Shown here: positions 46,522 through 59,054 of the stretch, piece after piece | Layout of the letters: every line of letters begins with the position of its first letter | Numbering within the stretch: position 1 is the stretch's first letter | DNA from: Theropithecus gelada | Lineage: Eukaryota > Chordata > Mammalia > Primates > Cercopithecidae | Direction of reading: 5' to 3' | DNA: 64,000 nucleotides | Assembly (NCBI RefSeq): GCF_003255815.1 | Contig: NC_037672.1 | Coordinates: forward strand, 100,888,376-100,952,375 | Made by a program: the position numbers and the translations under genes | The notes under the pieces: generated by a model | Databases searched by the model: none | What the model was told of the DNA's origin: nothing | Seen by the model: the letters and a program-made list of their open reading frames with translations, nothing else

Positions 46522-49500
46522 ACAATAATTGATCACTAGCACTATCTTTTAATTTTTATTCCTGCTTTATAATTCTGATTTCACGAAGGCAAAGCAGGTG
46601 CCTCTGACTGACTAGGGAATCACACATAAGGAATAAGAAAAAGAGCAAGCTATTGTATCCCTATATAATAATAATAGCTTATATTTATTGACTACTTAGT
46701 CTGTGTCAGAACCTGGGGCAACACTCATAGATTATTTCATGTAATCAGCAGTGCAGTTTTAAGGGTTGTGCACCACTGCTCTTTGCATTTTACAGGTGAA
46801 GAGAGTAGGAGTAGAACTCTGAGAGGTTAAATATCTTGCTATCCTTGTAGCACTAGCAAGTCAATGGTGAAACTAAGATTCAAACTCAGGAAATCTACCC
46901 CAAAGCCTGCACTCTTACTGGCTGTATTCTTAAATATTTTCTTTATCAAGGGATTAACATAATTATAGAAATATTTTTGGAAGATTAGTCTGGCATCTGC
47001 AAGAGAGCCTAGACAGAGGATTATTAGTTTGGAGGTTATTTTGGTCTTTCAAAATGCCAGGAGCTTCAGGCATAAACTACAGTGGAGGTCCTAGGTGTTC
47101 AGCCTAGTGAACCAGGGTAGTGTGAGAAACATGAAGAGGTAGAGAAATTAAAAAGTAGCAATTTGAGAAATTAATAGAAAAATAGACAGTATACTCGAGA
47201 AGTATTTTTCAAACTTTTTTCATAATAAAATCACCTGGGACACTTGCTAAAAATATAGAATCCTGGTCCCAACCCAAGCAGCCTGTCAGGAGATTTTCTA
47301 AGGGAATCTCTATTTTAAATAAGAGTCCTAGGTGATTCTTGTGATCAGGTAAAGTACAGAAGTCATCCTAGAATGTATCTTTTAATTTTTCCTCTACAGA
47401 AGAATTGCCTAATTACAGTGGCTTTTCTTAACTCACAGACACAATTTTCTTGTTTACAATTAGAAGCTGATGTGTAGAGTGGTTAGCACATAAGGCCATG
47501 ACTGTTAAAAGCTTTTAGTCTAACTAGTAAATCATCCAGGTAATTTGAGGTTTTATTGCCATTGCATTGTTTATGGCAGCAAATCATGTTGATTTGCGGC
47601 TACCAGACACAGGGTGTAAAGTCATACGCCATAATTAAACGATATGTGACTTCTGACCCAGATACCTTTTGAAGATCCCATTTTATCAGCTAAGTCAGCC
47701 AGTTTTAAAGCAGAGTGGGTTAATCACTGAGACCATTTTGTCAGCTGCTTCTGTGGATAGTGAACCAAAATTTCTTATATTTGGTGGGTTCAAGCTTCAT
47801 AAGTTTAGCTTTAGAATTCAATTGTAAAGCTGAGCTCAGATTTTAAACAATACATATTTTGGGCTGAAAATTCTCTTCAGTGTTTGTAATAGTCTGGGGA
47901 AATGAATGTAATAACCATTTTGACAGTAAATAGTAGCATATGCAATTTTGTTTTTACATACTAATTCCTTCATCAGTTTTGTATCTAATTACTAAGCACT
48001 TAGGAATAGAGGCTTCTAATTCAGAAATTGTCAAGTGAAGTATTAGGCATACTCAAGGCAACTCACCAAAGGTGAGAAGTCCTCTTTTTTCACATATTTA
48101 TAAACAAGGAAGTTAATTCTCTTTGTCTACTTCCCAGATACTCTTAGTAATATTTAAAGAATCTCAGAGAGGCTTGCAAGGATGTTCAAAGTCCAAAGTC
48201 CTTACCCTGAAAGAGCACACATTGCTCCTTAGGAGTCCAGTATTATCTCTAATGCAGCTCTATTCCAAACGACCAGTGTCCAATTTCACGAGCCTCTTGG
48301 TTGAGGAGTTCTCTGGCTTTAGCAGTATTTCATCTATCATTGAGAATGAGATGAGAATATCTCAACGATGGCAGGTAGGATTCTCCCTATTTTTCAGGTC
48401 TCTTGTAAAACAACCTGAAGAAGCCAGAGGAGAGAAGAAATCCAGATTCTAGCATAGTTTGCATTTTAATTCTTGAATCAGGGCTGGGCTTTCTTCTTCT
48501 TAAGTTAAATTACGTACCTATCTCTTTATCCTAGAGGACAAATAGGTAGGGAAAATGGACCCGGGGTGATGTCAGAGACCATCCTGAAAGTTTTAGAATC
48601 CATTAGTTTGCCCACTTGTTGGTAATAGACTTTCATACCACTGATCCAATTCCAATCATTAGGGGACACCCAGGGATCTGTTTTTGCTCCAAATATACCA
48701 ATTGAATTATATTTTCCTTATTTATTTACTCATTTATATGTATGAGCATTGACACATGGATAAAATATTTTATACTTTGCAATATAATATTTTATTTTAC
48801 ATTATTTTACTGCTATAATTGCTTTAGCTTTAGCCACTGGATGTTCTTGCAGTATAGCTTCTTTGTCTTTTTCACATGTCCCCTCCTTTACTTTCTGGTA
48901 CCCCAGGATGCTCTAGACTCATCTTGTATATTTTCTCAAAAATGGGAAGTCATCAGCAAGTAGAGGTTTGTTGAGGCTATCATACTATGAGAGTGTGTGG
49001 AAGTGCAGATTACAAAAAGAAGTGTGCTGAGAATGAAATCTAATGCCAAGATTTCATTTTCAGCACCCTCCTTTTTATAATTCTTTAAAAAATGGTCACA
49101 AGAAAGATATTCTTAGAACAGATGGAGAAAAAAACTAGTAGGAAAACAGAAATAATCAGAAGGAGATAGAAACAAATGTAGGATACTTCCAAAAGTAGGA
49201 GATAGAACTAATATGAATTAGTTATTTGTTGATTGCTGCAAGAAGGCTTCATGAAATTCTGGGAAATCTATGAGTCAGTGACACATAGATAAGCTTATTG
49301 TAGGTGACGAATTGTGGGCTTTCAAAACTCTGTGGTTCCCCTCAGAGGGCTGTAAAAGTTAAAGCAATTTGATTGGTTTTATATTCAAGGAGAAATATTA
49401 AAGAGTTAACTAGTGAAAAATTAAGCCTGAAAAACAGAAAATAATGAATTTTCTACAAAATAAACAATTGTATAAATCAATTATTTGTATGATCAAAGGA

Positions 49501-51500
49501 GAGCATATCTGAAGGAAATGGACTGGGAAGAGGAATGTGCTTGATGGGGTATAGAAGTGGGGTTGTGGGGTCCTGATAGCTGGATCATGAAGCATAGAAC
49601 CTGAATCTATGACTTACCTTCTCTTGGGATTTCTCATTGATTACTCCCTAATTCTATCACTTTACTAACTACAAGGAGGTCTGTTTCTACTTTAAAATAT
49701 GTTCAAATATAGGTAAATGTCACTTGGAATATCCCAGAACACAACCATACTGAGGAATACAGAGGATACTAGAGCTCTTAGTAATTTGGCTTTGAAGATG
49801 CTGCTACTTTTAGCTTCAAGTTCTTAAGTTCTTGATTTCCCAGCCTCTCTCCCTAGGCCTGATGCCAATTTTAATACTCACTGCTTAAGACACTTCCCAT
49901 ATCCCTGTGTGCCAAGTGTCTAGAATAGTGCCTGAACTATATTAAGTAATCAAGAACTATTTGTTGAATGAATGAATGTGTGAATGAATTAATTATATCC
50001 TAAGTTACATTTCAATATTTTAGAAAGATGCCATCTTATAGCATCAGCATACTTGTCTTTGTTTACCATATTACAGCTCTTGGGGTTTTAGATGTTTGGT
50101 CTATTATTTTCCCGAACTTCACCCTCTCTCCTTTTTTCCTCCCTACTTACTTGTATGTCTCTCCTACTCTTGATATTGCCCTAGATCTCCTTGTAAAATA
50201 TTTTGCAAAATTGTTCAGGCTTCCTGCATAACTCTGACTTGAAACATTATACTTTAAATTTTTTCATATTTCTTCTCAGTGTCTTTTCTAAAATAGATCT
50301 GTGTGATAATTATTTTTGGAGGGGGTATGCTTTTCACCATAACAAGGAATAAGAAAATTTAAATGTGCTATAATTTTTTATCTCCACAGATTGTTTTGCT
50401 TATTGGTGTTGAATTTTAATTAAAAACCAAACAACTTTTCCTATTAACTTGATGCTACTTATTAATTCAAATGAAGAGACTGACTCTGGATATTGGGAAA
50501 ATTTATGGTAAGTCTTTAATAATCTTTTCCCATGGTTTGTGAATTATTTACTGGAGAACATTTGTTACAGGCTTGGGCTTCTCATGGTTTTCCTTGAGTC
50601 TCACAAGTAGCTTCCTTTTGAATAGATTTAGATTCCCTAAACATTTGGTAAATGCCTAGCACATGCCAAACATGTAGGTAGATGTTAGGAACTTCATTTA
50701 ATCAATGAGGAAACAGACGTAAAGTGACTCAGTGACTGTGATCCAGCAACTATCCAATAACGATGGTCCCATAGTCAGTGAGAGAGGCAGGGTTAAAGTC
50801 TACCTCTTGGGACTCAAGTCCAGTACCTTTTCCCATTATATACTTGGTAAAAGCTGATTTTTAAAGAGATATATATATATCTCTTTAAAATATATGAAAT
50901 ATATTGGAGAGTGTTCACTTTCTTCTGGGGTCCTCATTGCTTAAATGATAATTCATGGTTTTTATTTTGTGTTCCTTTTCTCTTAGTCTGGAATCGCAAA
51001 TTGACCTCAAAAGATATATTTGATCAGGATGAATTCCAAACCTGAAATTAGTTGTTCTCTGAGCTCAGAGTTTTAGATTAAACATCTCTCTCTTGATATA
51101 TATATCTAGGGTAAGTTATTTAAAATTATCCTTAATATCTGGAATAAGAGTTAAAATTAAGAAAAGTAAGTCCAATAATATTTGAAGTAAGCTTTAAATT
51201 GGACTTCAGTTATTTAGAAATGTTTTAATCACTAAACCACTGATTGAAATAAAGTATACGTGATGGACATAATATTAGACCATCAAAAGTCAGGGAACAT
51301 GGCCTTGATGACAAACTTAAGAGAAGCATGGGAGGGTTTGCTGCTACTGAAGATTTTAAATTTTTAAAAAAGAAAATAGTGTGGTATTTGAATGAATTCC
51401 TAAATATAAGAAGCTATAGTTTTTGTAAATATTTGAATTCCAGAAAATAAAATTCACGGCTATGTATGAGAAAGGACATTAAAAAAAAATAAGATGTTTT
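46522..51500. other. Unique stretch with MIR, L2 and MER5-like pieces
   Basis: MIR (reverse) at about 46670-46920. MER5A-like hAT fragment at about 47200-47370 (AAAATCACCTGGGACACTTG). L2 3' end (forward) at about 49905-49990 (TTTGTTGAATGAATGAATG). MIR (reverse) at about 50650-50840. A 28-bp perfect palindrome at 50861-50888. Open frames such as 48123-48452 have no recognisable domain. Confidence 0.5.
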
Positions 51501-51502
51501 TG

Positions 51503-52140
51503 ACCAGTCGCAGTGGCTCAGGCCTGTAATCTCAGCACTTTGTGAGGCTGAGATAGGAGGATGGCTTGAGCCCAGGAGATCAAGACTAGCCTGGGCAACA
51601 TAGTGTGACCCCCTTCTCTACAAAAGATAAAAAAATTTGGCCGGGCGCGGTGGCTCACGCCTGTAATCCCAGCACTTTGGGAGGCCGAGGCGGGCGGATC
51701 ACGAGGTCAGGAGATCGAGACCATCCTGGCTAACATGGTGAAACCCCGTCTCTACTAAAAGTGCAAAAAATTAGCCGGGCGAAGCGGCGGGCGCCTGTAG
51801 TCCCAGCTACTCGGGAGGCTGAGGCAGGAGAATGGCGTGAACCCGGGAGGCGGAGCTTGCAGTGAGCCGAGATCGTGCCACTGCACTCCAGCCTGGGCGA
51901 CTAAGCGAGACTCTGTCTCAAAAAAAAAAATAAAAAAAAAAAAAATAAAAAAAAAAAAAAAAAAATTAGTCGGCACGGTGGCATGTGTCTCTAGTCCCAG
52001 CTACCTAGGAGGCTGAGGTGGGAGGATTGCTTGAGCCAGAGAGGGAGATCAGAGCCTGAGAGACTGAGGCTGCAGTGAGCCATCATCACCCTGCTGCACT
52101 CCAGCATGGATGACAGAGTGAGACCCTGTCTCAAAAAAAC
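51503..52140 (+). mobile_element. Old Alu (J type) split by a younger Alu
   Basis: The left arm at about 51503-51638 (GACCAGTCGCAGTGGCTCAGG) and right arm at about 51966-52140 (CTGAGGTGGGAGGATTGCTTGAGCC) flank a nested Alu placed in the A-rich linker. Confidence 0.92.
51639..51957 (+). mobile_element. AluY nested in the linker of an older Alu
   Basis: A forward full-length Alu (GGCCGGGCGCGGTGGCTCAC start) with a long impure A tail containing two T interruptions. It sits at the A-rich linker of the outer Alu, a preferred L1-endonuclease target. Confidence 0.94.
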
Positions 52141-52228
52141 AAAGAACAAAAACAACCAAATGTATTTGCTAACTTGTTACAAATATAAAATGATACTTCT
52201 TTTGTAGATTGTAAAAAATCAAGTGAAA

Positions 52229-52852
52229 CTAAAACTTTGTGCTCTTTGATCATGATTTCCATTTTCTCTGTTCTTCCCACCTGCCTCCTCAGACCCTAGT
52301 AATCACCATTCCACTCTCTACTTCTATGAGTTTGACTAAGATTCCACATTTAAATGACATCATATCATCATGTGGTTTTATATATATATATATATATATA
52401 TATAAAATCACGTTTTCTTTTTCCATTCATCCGTTGACACTTAGGTTTATTCCATATTTTGACCCTCATAAATAATGCTACAATCACCATGGGAGTGCAG
52501 ATATCTCTTCAACATACTGATTTCAATTCCTTTAGATGTACACCAAGAAGTAGGATTGCTGGGTTATATTAGATGATCCACTGCACAGCATGCAATAGTA
52601 ATCTGCACAGCATGGTCACTACATAGTTAATAATAATGTATTATGTATTTCATATTATTAAAAGAGTAAATTTTAAATGTTCTCACCATAAAAAGTAAGT
52701 ATGTGATGAATGTGGGATATGTTAATTACCATGATTTAATCATTCCCCAATGTGTGCATGTATCAAAACATCACATTGTACCCCATAAATATATGTATAT
52801 ATAATTATTTTGTCAGTTAAAAATAAAATACAAATAAAATCACTTTAAAATA
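52229..52852 (+). mobile_element. L1 3' end with 5' inversion
   Basis: 52229-about 52572 is reverse-strand L1 (ORF2 tail/3'UTR; CATGGGAGTGCAGATATCTC wording). About 52573-52852 is forward L1 3'UTR (TTAATAATAATGTATTATG, then ACATTGTACCCCATAAATAT and an A-rich tail). The two pieces are consecutive in L1, joined in opposite orientation. Target duplication AAAAAATCAAGTGAAA (52213-52228) against AAAAAATCAATTGAAA (52853-52868). This is the twin-priming structure. Confidence 0.9.
52379..52403. repeat. TA microsatellite
   Basis: About 12 TA units inside the inverted L1 segment. Confidence 0.95.
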
Positions 52853-52868
52853 AAAAAATCAATTGAAA

Positions 52869-55790
52869 GCATTTCTAAGTATTTGAACATGTAATTGTTG
52901 ATAAAACACACAATGATTTCACTAATTCCAGCTGAGCATTTTTCCACTGAGAGATAATATATTAAGGGAGTTTAGAAATATATTTTCAGAATTCTATATA
53001 CCTACCTATCTCTATCTATCTGTATATCCATTTATCACGTTTTGAAATATTTTTTAAAGTAAAAAATAATAAAATGTCTCTTGCGTACCAAATCAGCAAA
53101 TTAAATTGATATAAAATTGTCTCACATATGCTTGACTTAATGTAATAAATATCATAACATATAACTTAAAACTTACCTTTCATCCCTTTCCCTTTCCTCT
53201 TTCTCCACAGGTGACCATTATTCTGAGTTTTTTAAATGCTTTATTTTTTCTAATTGAAGAAATGAAAATAGCAGTCATTCAAAATCCTATCGTATTATCT
53301 TTTGATCATCATAATAAGCAAATGCAAATAACTCTCCCTTGCTGAAACAATTAAATGATTTAAAAATATCAGTGTCAAAGCTGTTCCTTCTAAAATGTAA
53401 GGCAAATCTAATAGATTCTAAATATAAATTACAAACTCAAACGCCCTCAGGTGCCAGGCAGGAGAGATTAGAGAGCCACCTGTCAGAATAGAGCCGTTAG
53501 ATTTAGTTTATCCCCAATTTGTAAAAGATGGATGCTGGTTGTCTTTTCAGAATGGCAAGAAATCGATAGACAATATTATCAAGTAGTCAGAATCTTGAAA
53601 GAAGGCAGAAATTTTAGCATCTTTATTTCTAATTTCTAAATGTTGACAAAGATTTAAAATTTAAAAAGTACTTTGTATTTTAAATTAACTCTGTTGGAAG
53701 TCCAGCATCAGCTGTTGGGACTGCTACTTTGCAATTACAGCAAAGTGGGACAGCTACAACCATCTTTCTGGTTGAGTGCACTGTCCTCTTTACCCTTGCG
53801 AAACCACTTATTTACTAAACTACATTTGCTGCTCAAGTTTGGGTTTCTTGGATGTGATAAGTTCTCCATGACCTGGCATCACTCTGCCATCCTGCCTTCA
53901 ACCCTGCTGCTCCCATCAAAGTGGCTTCCTTGCAGTCATCTGTCATATTCAACATTGTTTTTCCTCCACTGCTGAGCTCATGAAGTTGGTCTATGAATGT
54001 ATCATATAGTAGAAAGAAACTGGATTTGGACAAAATTCTATGCTGATTAAAAGGAGAATGAGGCCAATGCTGTGGATGTATTTATATATCTGCTGAATCT
54101 GTCATTTAGGAATTAGAAAATAGTTGCTGCGTCCTTTGTTTTAAATACTGCATACTTGAAAAAAGATAAATATTTTTTCAACCTTTGATTCTTCAATTGA
54201 AAAATTTCAGCTCACAGAATCTTTCCCAAGATAGAGAATTTCTAAACCTATAATTATTTTTGTAACTTGCCTGTAAACTCTCTTTATATTTTTTATTATT
54301 TTTGTTTCAAGTCTATAATATTTCTCATTGTTCAGAATGAAGTTGATAATATTTTAATATAAAGTAGAGTTACTGCATTCATTGCTATGTTCTGATTCAT
54401 TGTTTACAGTGATTGTTTTAACCGTTTCTGAATCTGAGTTTTTGATTTGCAATGATTTTGTGAATTATTGTGACACGTTGGCCACTGTATTTTACCATCA
54501 TATTGAAGAGATATTAAGTCATTATTAGTCCATATTCCCATTTAAAGTGTTAAAATAGTATAAATGGCATACACTCTTCTTAATATCCTGGAATACTGAA
54601 AATGCTTTCAACCAAACATATAAGAATTTTAGAAAGCTAGACTCTGACATGAGCAATAAAACACACTAGGTCATTCAGAATAGAGATTCACTTAGTTTAA
54701 AAGTAGTTTTTATTGCTACATAATATTGTGAAGCAAACTATTCATCAGTAGCCTTAAGCATGTACTACCTGCATGAAATACAGGGACATCTGAAAGACTG
54801 GAGGAATAGGTTGGATTTCTTAGCCTCTTGTGGTTTCCTTATACTTTTTTCTGATCTTCCCATTAATAATCCATAACACCTAGCACCGGCTATCAAATAT
54901 ACAGAAAAAGCTTGTTGAATAAATGAATCAGTGAAGAAATTCGTGATATCCTTTCAACAAATTCTTTATTTCTCTCTCCTATCTGTCGATTCCCATTGTA
55001 TACATAATATCTACACATATTACTAATGTATGGAATGTTATGTTCTTCCTTCAAATGAACACATGCCCTAATTCCTTAGTCTATTGAGATGCTTGACAGA
55101 ATGTGACTTCTCTGGTCTAGACTTTTGTGGAAATATGTATTAGCTAGATGTGCAAAACATGACATGTTTTGAAGAGTGTGCTCAAAGTAAAGAAATGTTT
55201 CAAATTCCCAAAGCACAACTTGAAGTATAGTTGTAATTGTGACTTGTTGGCAGAGGAAGGCAGAAGGAACAGTAGTTTGGCACCCAGAAAATAGAAATGC
55301 AGTGGACCATTTTCAGCTGGAAAGTCAAGGAAAGATTGGAAATCAAAGTGATCAAGTGGGTGAACTTAGAGCAAAATTTTAGGAGCATAAAGCTGGGAAG
55401 CAAAACATCTGATTTTGTATCTCTTTTATCACTTGCTATGGGAAAACTTCAGTTTTAAATTTTTAATCAATGTGGTAATACTAATAGTACCTACTACTAC
55501 CTAATAGTACCTAATAGCATGCTTTTTTTGAAGATTAAAGAGGCACATTATAAAATACATAATATAGTACCTGATACATACTAAGGATAATAATACTGTT
55601 TTTATTGTTATAGAAGCTATAAATCAGAGAATTGTCACATTCTAAGATGTGTAAGTCTTTTCTGAGGAACTGACATATACAGAGCAAAATCATTAGAAGC
55701 ATCTTTGTACATAATATATAATGCTGTCAAATGAATATGTTTTTCATTATAGCTTTCAAGATAACATAGCTATTAAGCCTTAGATAAATT
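52869..55790. other. Unique AT-rich sequence
   Basis: No exon is recognised. About 54890-54940 resembles an L2 3' end (GCTTGTTGAATAAATGAATC). Nothing else is supportable. Confidence 0.5.
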
Positions 55791-55796
55791 ATTGTT

Positions 55797-55980
55797 TTTT
55801 CCTCCCTTTACCTACTCCCTCCTTCATTTTCTCCCTTCTTACTTCCTTTCCTTCCTTCCTTCCTTCCCTTGCTCCCCCCTCCCTCCTCCCTCCCTCCCTC
55901 CCTCCCTCCCTCTCCCCTTCCCCTCTTCCCCCTTCTCCCCTACCTACCTACCTACCTACCTACTTACCTACCTACCTACC
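55797..55980. repeat. Polypyrimidine tract, compound CCTT/CTCC/CTAC microsatellite
   Basis: The plus strand is almost pure C/T to about 55935, with TTCC, TCCC and CCCT repeats, then becomes a CTAC array ending at 55980. Mirror-like CCTCCCTCC stretches could adopt triplex structure. Confidence 0.95.
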
Positions 55981-56044
55981 AGTATTTACCACTTCACAAC
56001 TATGTTCTAGAGTATCCTGGGCACTGGGAATACTATAAGCATAT

Positions 56045-56140
56045 CTATTAATATATCTCTTTCTATATCTCTATATCTAAGTATCTATGTAGCTATCTGT
56101 ATTATTTAACTACCTAGCTATGTATCTATCTACTTATCTC
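56045..56140. repeat. Degenerate TATC/TCTA microsatellite
   Basis: Impure TATCTCTA/GTATCTA units, likely an old tetranucleotide array extending the neighbouring tract. Confidence 0.7.
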
Positions 56141-56512
56141 CAGCTTGGGCTTTATAACAAAATATCATTGACTAGATGGCTTAAAGAACAACAACAGCAA
56201 CAAAAATTTCACTCAGTTCTAGAGGCTGGAAATCTAATATCAGGGTCCCAGCATGGTCAGGTTTTTATTGAGGGCCCTCTTCCCAGCTTGAAGTTGGCTA
56301 CCTTCTTATACTGTATTCTCACGTGACAGAGAGAGTAAGCTCTGATGTCTCCTCCTCATCTTATAAGAACACTAATCCCATTATTCAGGCCCTACCCTCA
56401 TGACCTCATCTATACCTAATTACCTCCTAAAGACCCCGCTTCCTAATATACTGGGAGTTAGGGCTTCAACATGTGAATTTCAGGGGAACACAATTCAGTT
56501 CGCAATACTATG
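56141..56512 (-). mobile_element. MLT1-type MaLR LTR
   Basis: The reverse complement of an MLT1 LTR: GGGCTTTATAACAAAATATC, CTCAGTTCTAGAGGCTGGAAA, TTATAAGAACACTAATCCC and TTAGGGCTTCAACATGTGAA blocks in order. It has a small AACAACAGC expansion near the start. Confidence 0.87.
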
Positions 56513-56972
56513 TCAATATATTTATGAAAAGGGAGTGGCTAATTCTAATTGAATCATTGAAATTCTCATAAAAGAAAAATGTTTAAACTCAGCCTTGAGT
56601 ATGTTCTCCAGGTGGTTGGATAGAATGGGGAGTAGAGAAAGAGAAAAAGGGTAGAAGATGTGGAATTACAAAACGGACAGAGATGGGAACTAACACAGTG
56701 GTATTTAGTGACATGGTTAGAAGAAAATAGCTTCACTAAAGATTCTGGACATTGCCGTGATGATCATTGTGTCTTCAGTGGGGGAGTGACACAATCAGGG
56801 TCACCGTCTGGCAGCAGCATGGAGAATGGATTAGAGATGGAATGAAGACTTTAGGAGACTACTCTGATAGTTCTAATGAAGTACACTGTGGGCAGAAGTA
56901 GTTCAGATGAAGAAGAGAGTAAATAAAAAATGACAAGATTTTATCTCCCATAAACCTACAATAATTATATAT
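56513..56972 (-). mobile_element. L2 3'-region fragment, reverse
   Basis: About 56560-56890 resembles L2 in reverse (GAGTGACACAATCAGGGTCA, CAGCATGGAGAATGGATTAG). It is old; boundaries are uncertain. Confidence 0.65.
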
Positions 56973-57354
56973 AGTCATATACTGCATATAATATATACAT
57001 AATGTATAAAAATGTTTTGTTCAAAGACAGACTGCATGTGTGACAGTGGTACTGTAATATTATAGTGGAACTGAAAAATTCCTGTTGCCTAATGACATTG
57101 TAGCCGTGGTAACGTCCTAACACAAAGCATTACTCTTGTGTTTGTGATGATGCTGGTGTAAACAACCTACTGCACTGCCAGTTGTGTGAAAGTATAGCAT
57201 ATACAATTATGTACAGTACATAATATGTGATAATGATAATAAAAAACAAGTATGTTAATGATTTATTTACTAAACTGTAATTTTTAATTGTTATTTTATA
57301 GTGCACTTACTCCTACTTATTTTTTTAAAAAAGCTAACTTTAAAACGAACTCAG

Positions 57355-57505
57355 GCAGGCCAGGAGTGGTGGCTCACGCCTATCATCCCAGCACTTTGGG
57401 AAGCCGAGGCAAGTGGATCACCTGAGGTCAGGAGTTCAAGACCAGCCTGGCTAACATGGTGAAACCCTGTCTCTAAAAAAAAAACAAAATAAAAATAAAA
57501 ATAAA
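57355..57505 (+). mobile_element. Alu left monomer only
   Basis: A forward AluS-like left arm (GGCCAGGAGTGGTGGCTCAC to GTGAAACCCTGTCTC) followed by an A-rich then CA tail. The right arm is absent, consistent with priming at the linker A-run. Confidence 0.88.
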
Positions 57506-57663
57506 AACACACACACACAAAGCAGTCTCAGGGATGTACTTTAGGAGATATCCAGAAAAAGACATGGAAGAGGACAATGTTATCGCCCCTGAAGACCATC
57601 CAATGGGACAAGATATGGAGATGCAAGACAGTGATATTGATGATCCTGACCTTGAGTAGGCCT

Positions 57664-57680
57664 AGTCTTTTGTGTGTGCA

Positions 57681-57713
<33 letters not shown>

Positions 57714-58010
57714 GCGTGTGTGTTTTGAGACAAGATCTTGTACTGTTGCGCAGGCTGGAGTGCAGTGGCATGATCTAGGCTCACTGCAACCTCCCTCTCC
57801 CGGGCTCAAGCAATCCTTCCATCTCAGCCTCCCATGTGGCTGGGGCTGCAGGCACATACCACCACTCCTGGCTAATTTTTTTTGTTTCTTTTAGAGATGG
57901 GTTTTGCATGTTGCCCAGGCTGGTCTTCAACTCCTGGGCTCAAGCGATCTGCCCACCTCAACCTCCCAAAGTTCTGGGTTTACAGGCATGAACCACCATG
58001 CCTGGGCTAA
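57664..58010 (-). mobile_element. AluJ-type with TG-repeat tail in Tigger3
   Basis: A reverse-strand old Alu. Its tail has become a TG microsatellite with interruptions (about 57671-57723). Tigger sequence continues on both sides (TGAGTAGGCCTAG before, GCTAATGTCTGTGTTTATG after). This is the parent of the inverted copy at 62563. Confidence 0.92.
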
Positions 58011-58299
58011 TGTCTGTGTTTATGTCTAGTTTTCAACAAGAAAGTTTAAAAAGTAAAAAAATAAATACATAAATAAAAATCTTATAGGAGTACAAAGAAA
58101 GAGTAACTTTGTACAGCTGTACAATGTGTTTGCATTCTAAGTGTTATTACAAAAGAGTCAAAAAGTTAAAAAAATTAAAATGTTTATAAAGTACAAAAGT
58201 TATAGCAAGCTAAGCTTATTTTATTATGGAAGAAATAATTTTTTTTAAAAATGAATTCAGTGTAGCTTGCATGTACAGTGTTTATAAAGTCTATAGTAG

Positions 58300-58811
58300 T
58301 GTTACCAAGCAAAAGGGGCTTGCTGCCTGATACACTCGAAGCCAATAGTATGACACCGAGTTTTTTAGAAAAGAAAAGCTTTTTATTGCAAGTTGACTGA
58401 CAGAGACAGGAGTCCAGTTCAAATATGTCTCCGTGTGCTGACTTTAAGATAGTACTTTTATTAGAAAAGGTTTAAGGGATGAATTCTGGGATTGGTAGAT
58501 TGGTGGAAAGAAAGGAGGTCTAAAACGTCCTAAGGAATGCAGTTATCTTTCATGCTACGTCATGGGTCACATGTGCAAATTCAGGGGGAGTTAGGATTAA
58601 ACATGCAGTGGAAACTCAGGCTATAATGTTATCAAGCTTGTTCTGCGCAAACTCCTGTCAGCCATATTGGTTCCCATCCATTTCAGCTAGTTTTGTTATC
58701 TTCCAAGTGAAGGGAGTTTCAGCAGTTCAGCAAGTTGTTTCTTTTGTTATCTGCCATCTTTCAAACTCGAAGATTTCTGTTAGCTATTTAACTCCTTGGG
58801 GCACGGTTTCA
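58300..58811 (-). mobile_element. Solo ERV LTR nested in Tigger3
   Basis: A 512-bp block with plus-strand ends TGTTACCAAGC and CGGTTTCA, flanked by an exact GTAG duplication at 58296-58299 and 58812-58815. A poly(A) signal AATAAA lies on the minus strand near 58382-58387. The 4-bp duplication fits class I ERVs. Tigger sequence resumes across it. Family name is not certain. Confidence 0.82.
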
Positions 58812-59054
58812 GTAGTAGATGATAATGTCCTAGGTAGTCACATTCTCTGACCACTCACTCACCACAGAGCAATTTCCAGTCCTGCAAGCTCTATTCATGG
58901 TAAGTGCATTGTACAGGTGTACCATTTTTTGTCTTTGATATTTTATTACTGTGCCTTTTCTATGTTGAGATATGCTGAGATACACAAATATTTACCGTTG
59001 TGTTACAATTACCTGCAGTACTCAGTATAGTAATATGCTGTATAGGATTGTAGC

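Noticed and set aside
48123..48452. 109-codon frame with an upstream TTCCCAG acceptor-like site
   Set aside because: The translation has no recognisable domain and no donor of comparable strength was noticed; a frame of this length is plausible by chance in this much sequence.
55792..56010. 72-codon proline/serine/leucine-rich frame
   Set aside because: Translation of the polypyrimidine microsatellite.
57577..57894. 105-codon frame with CVCVCVCV
   Set aside because: Translation of the TG repeat and reverse Alu in Tigger3.
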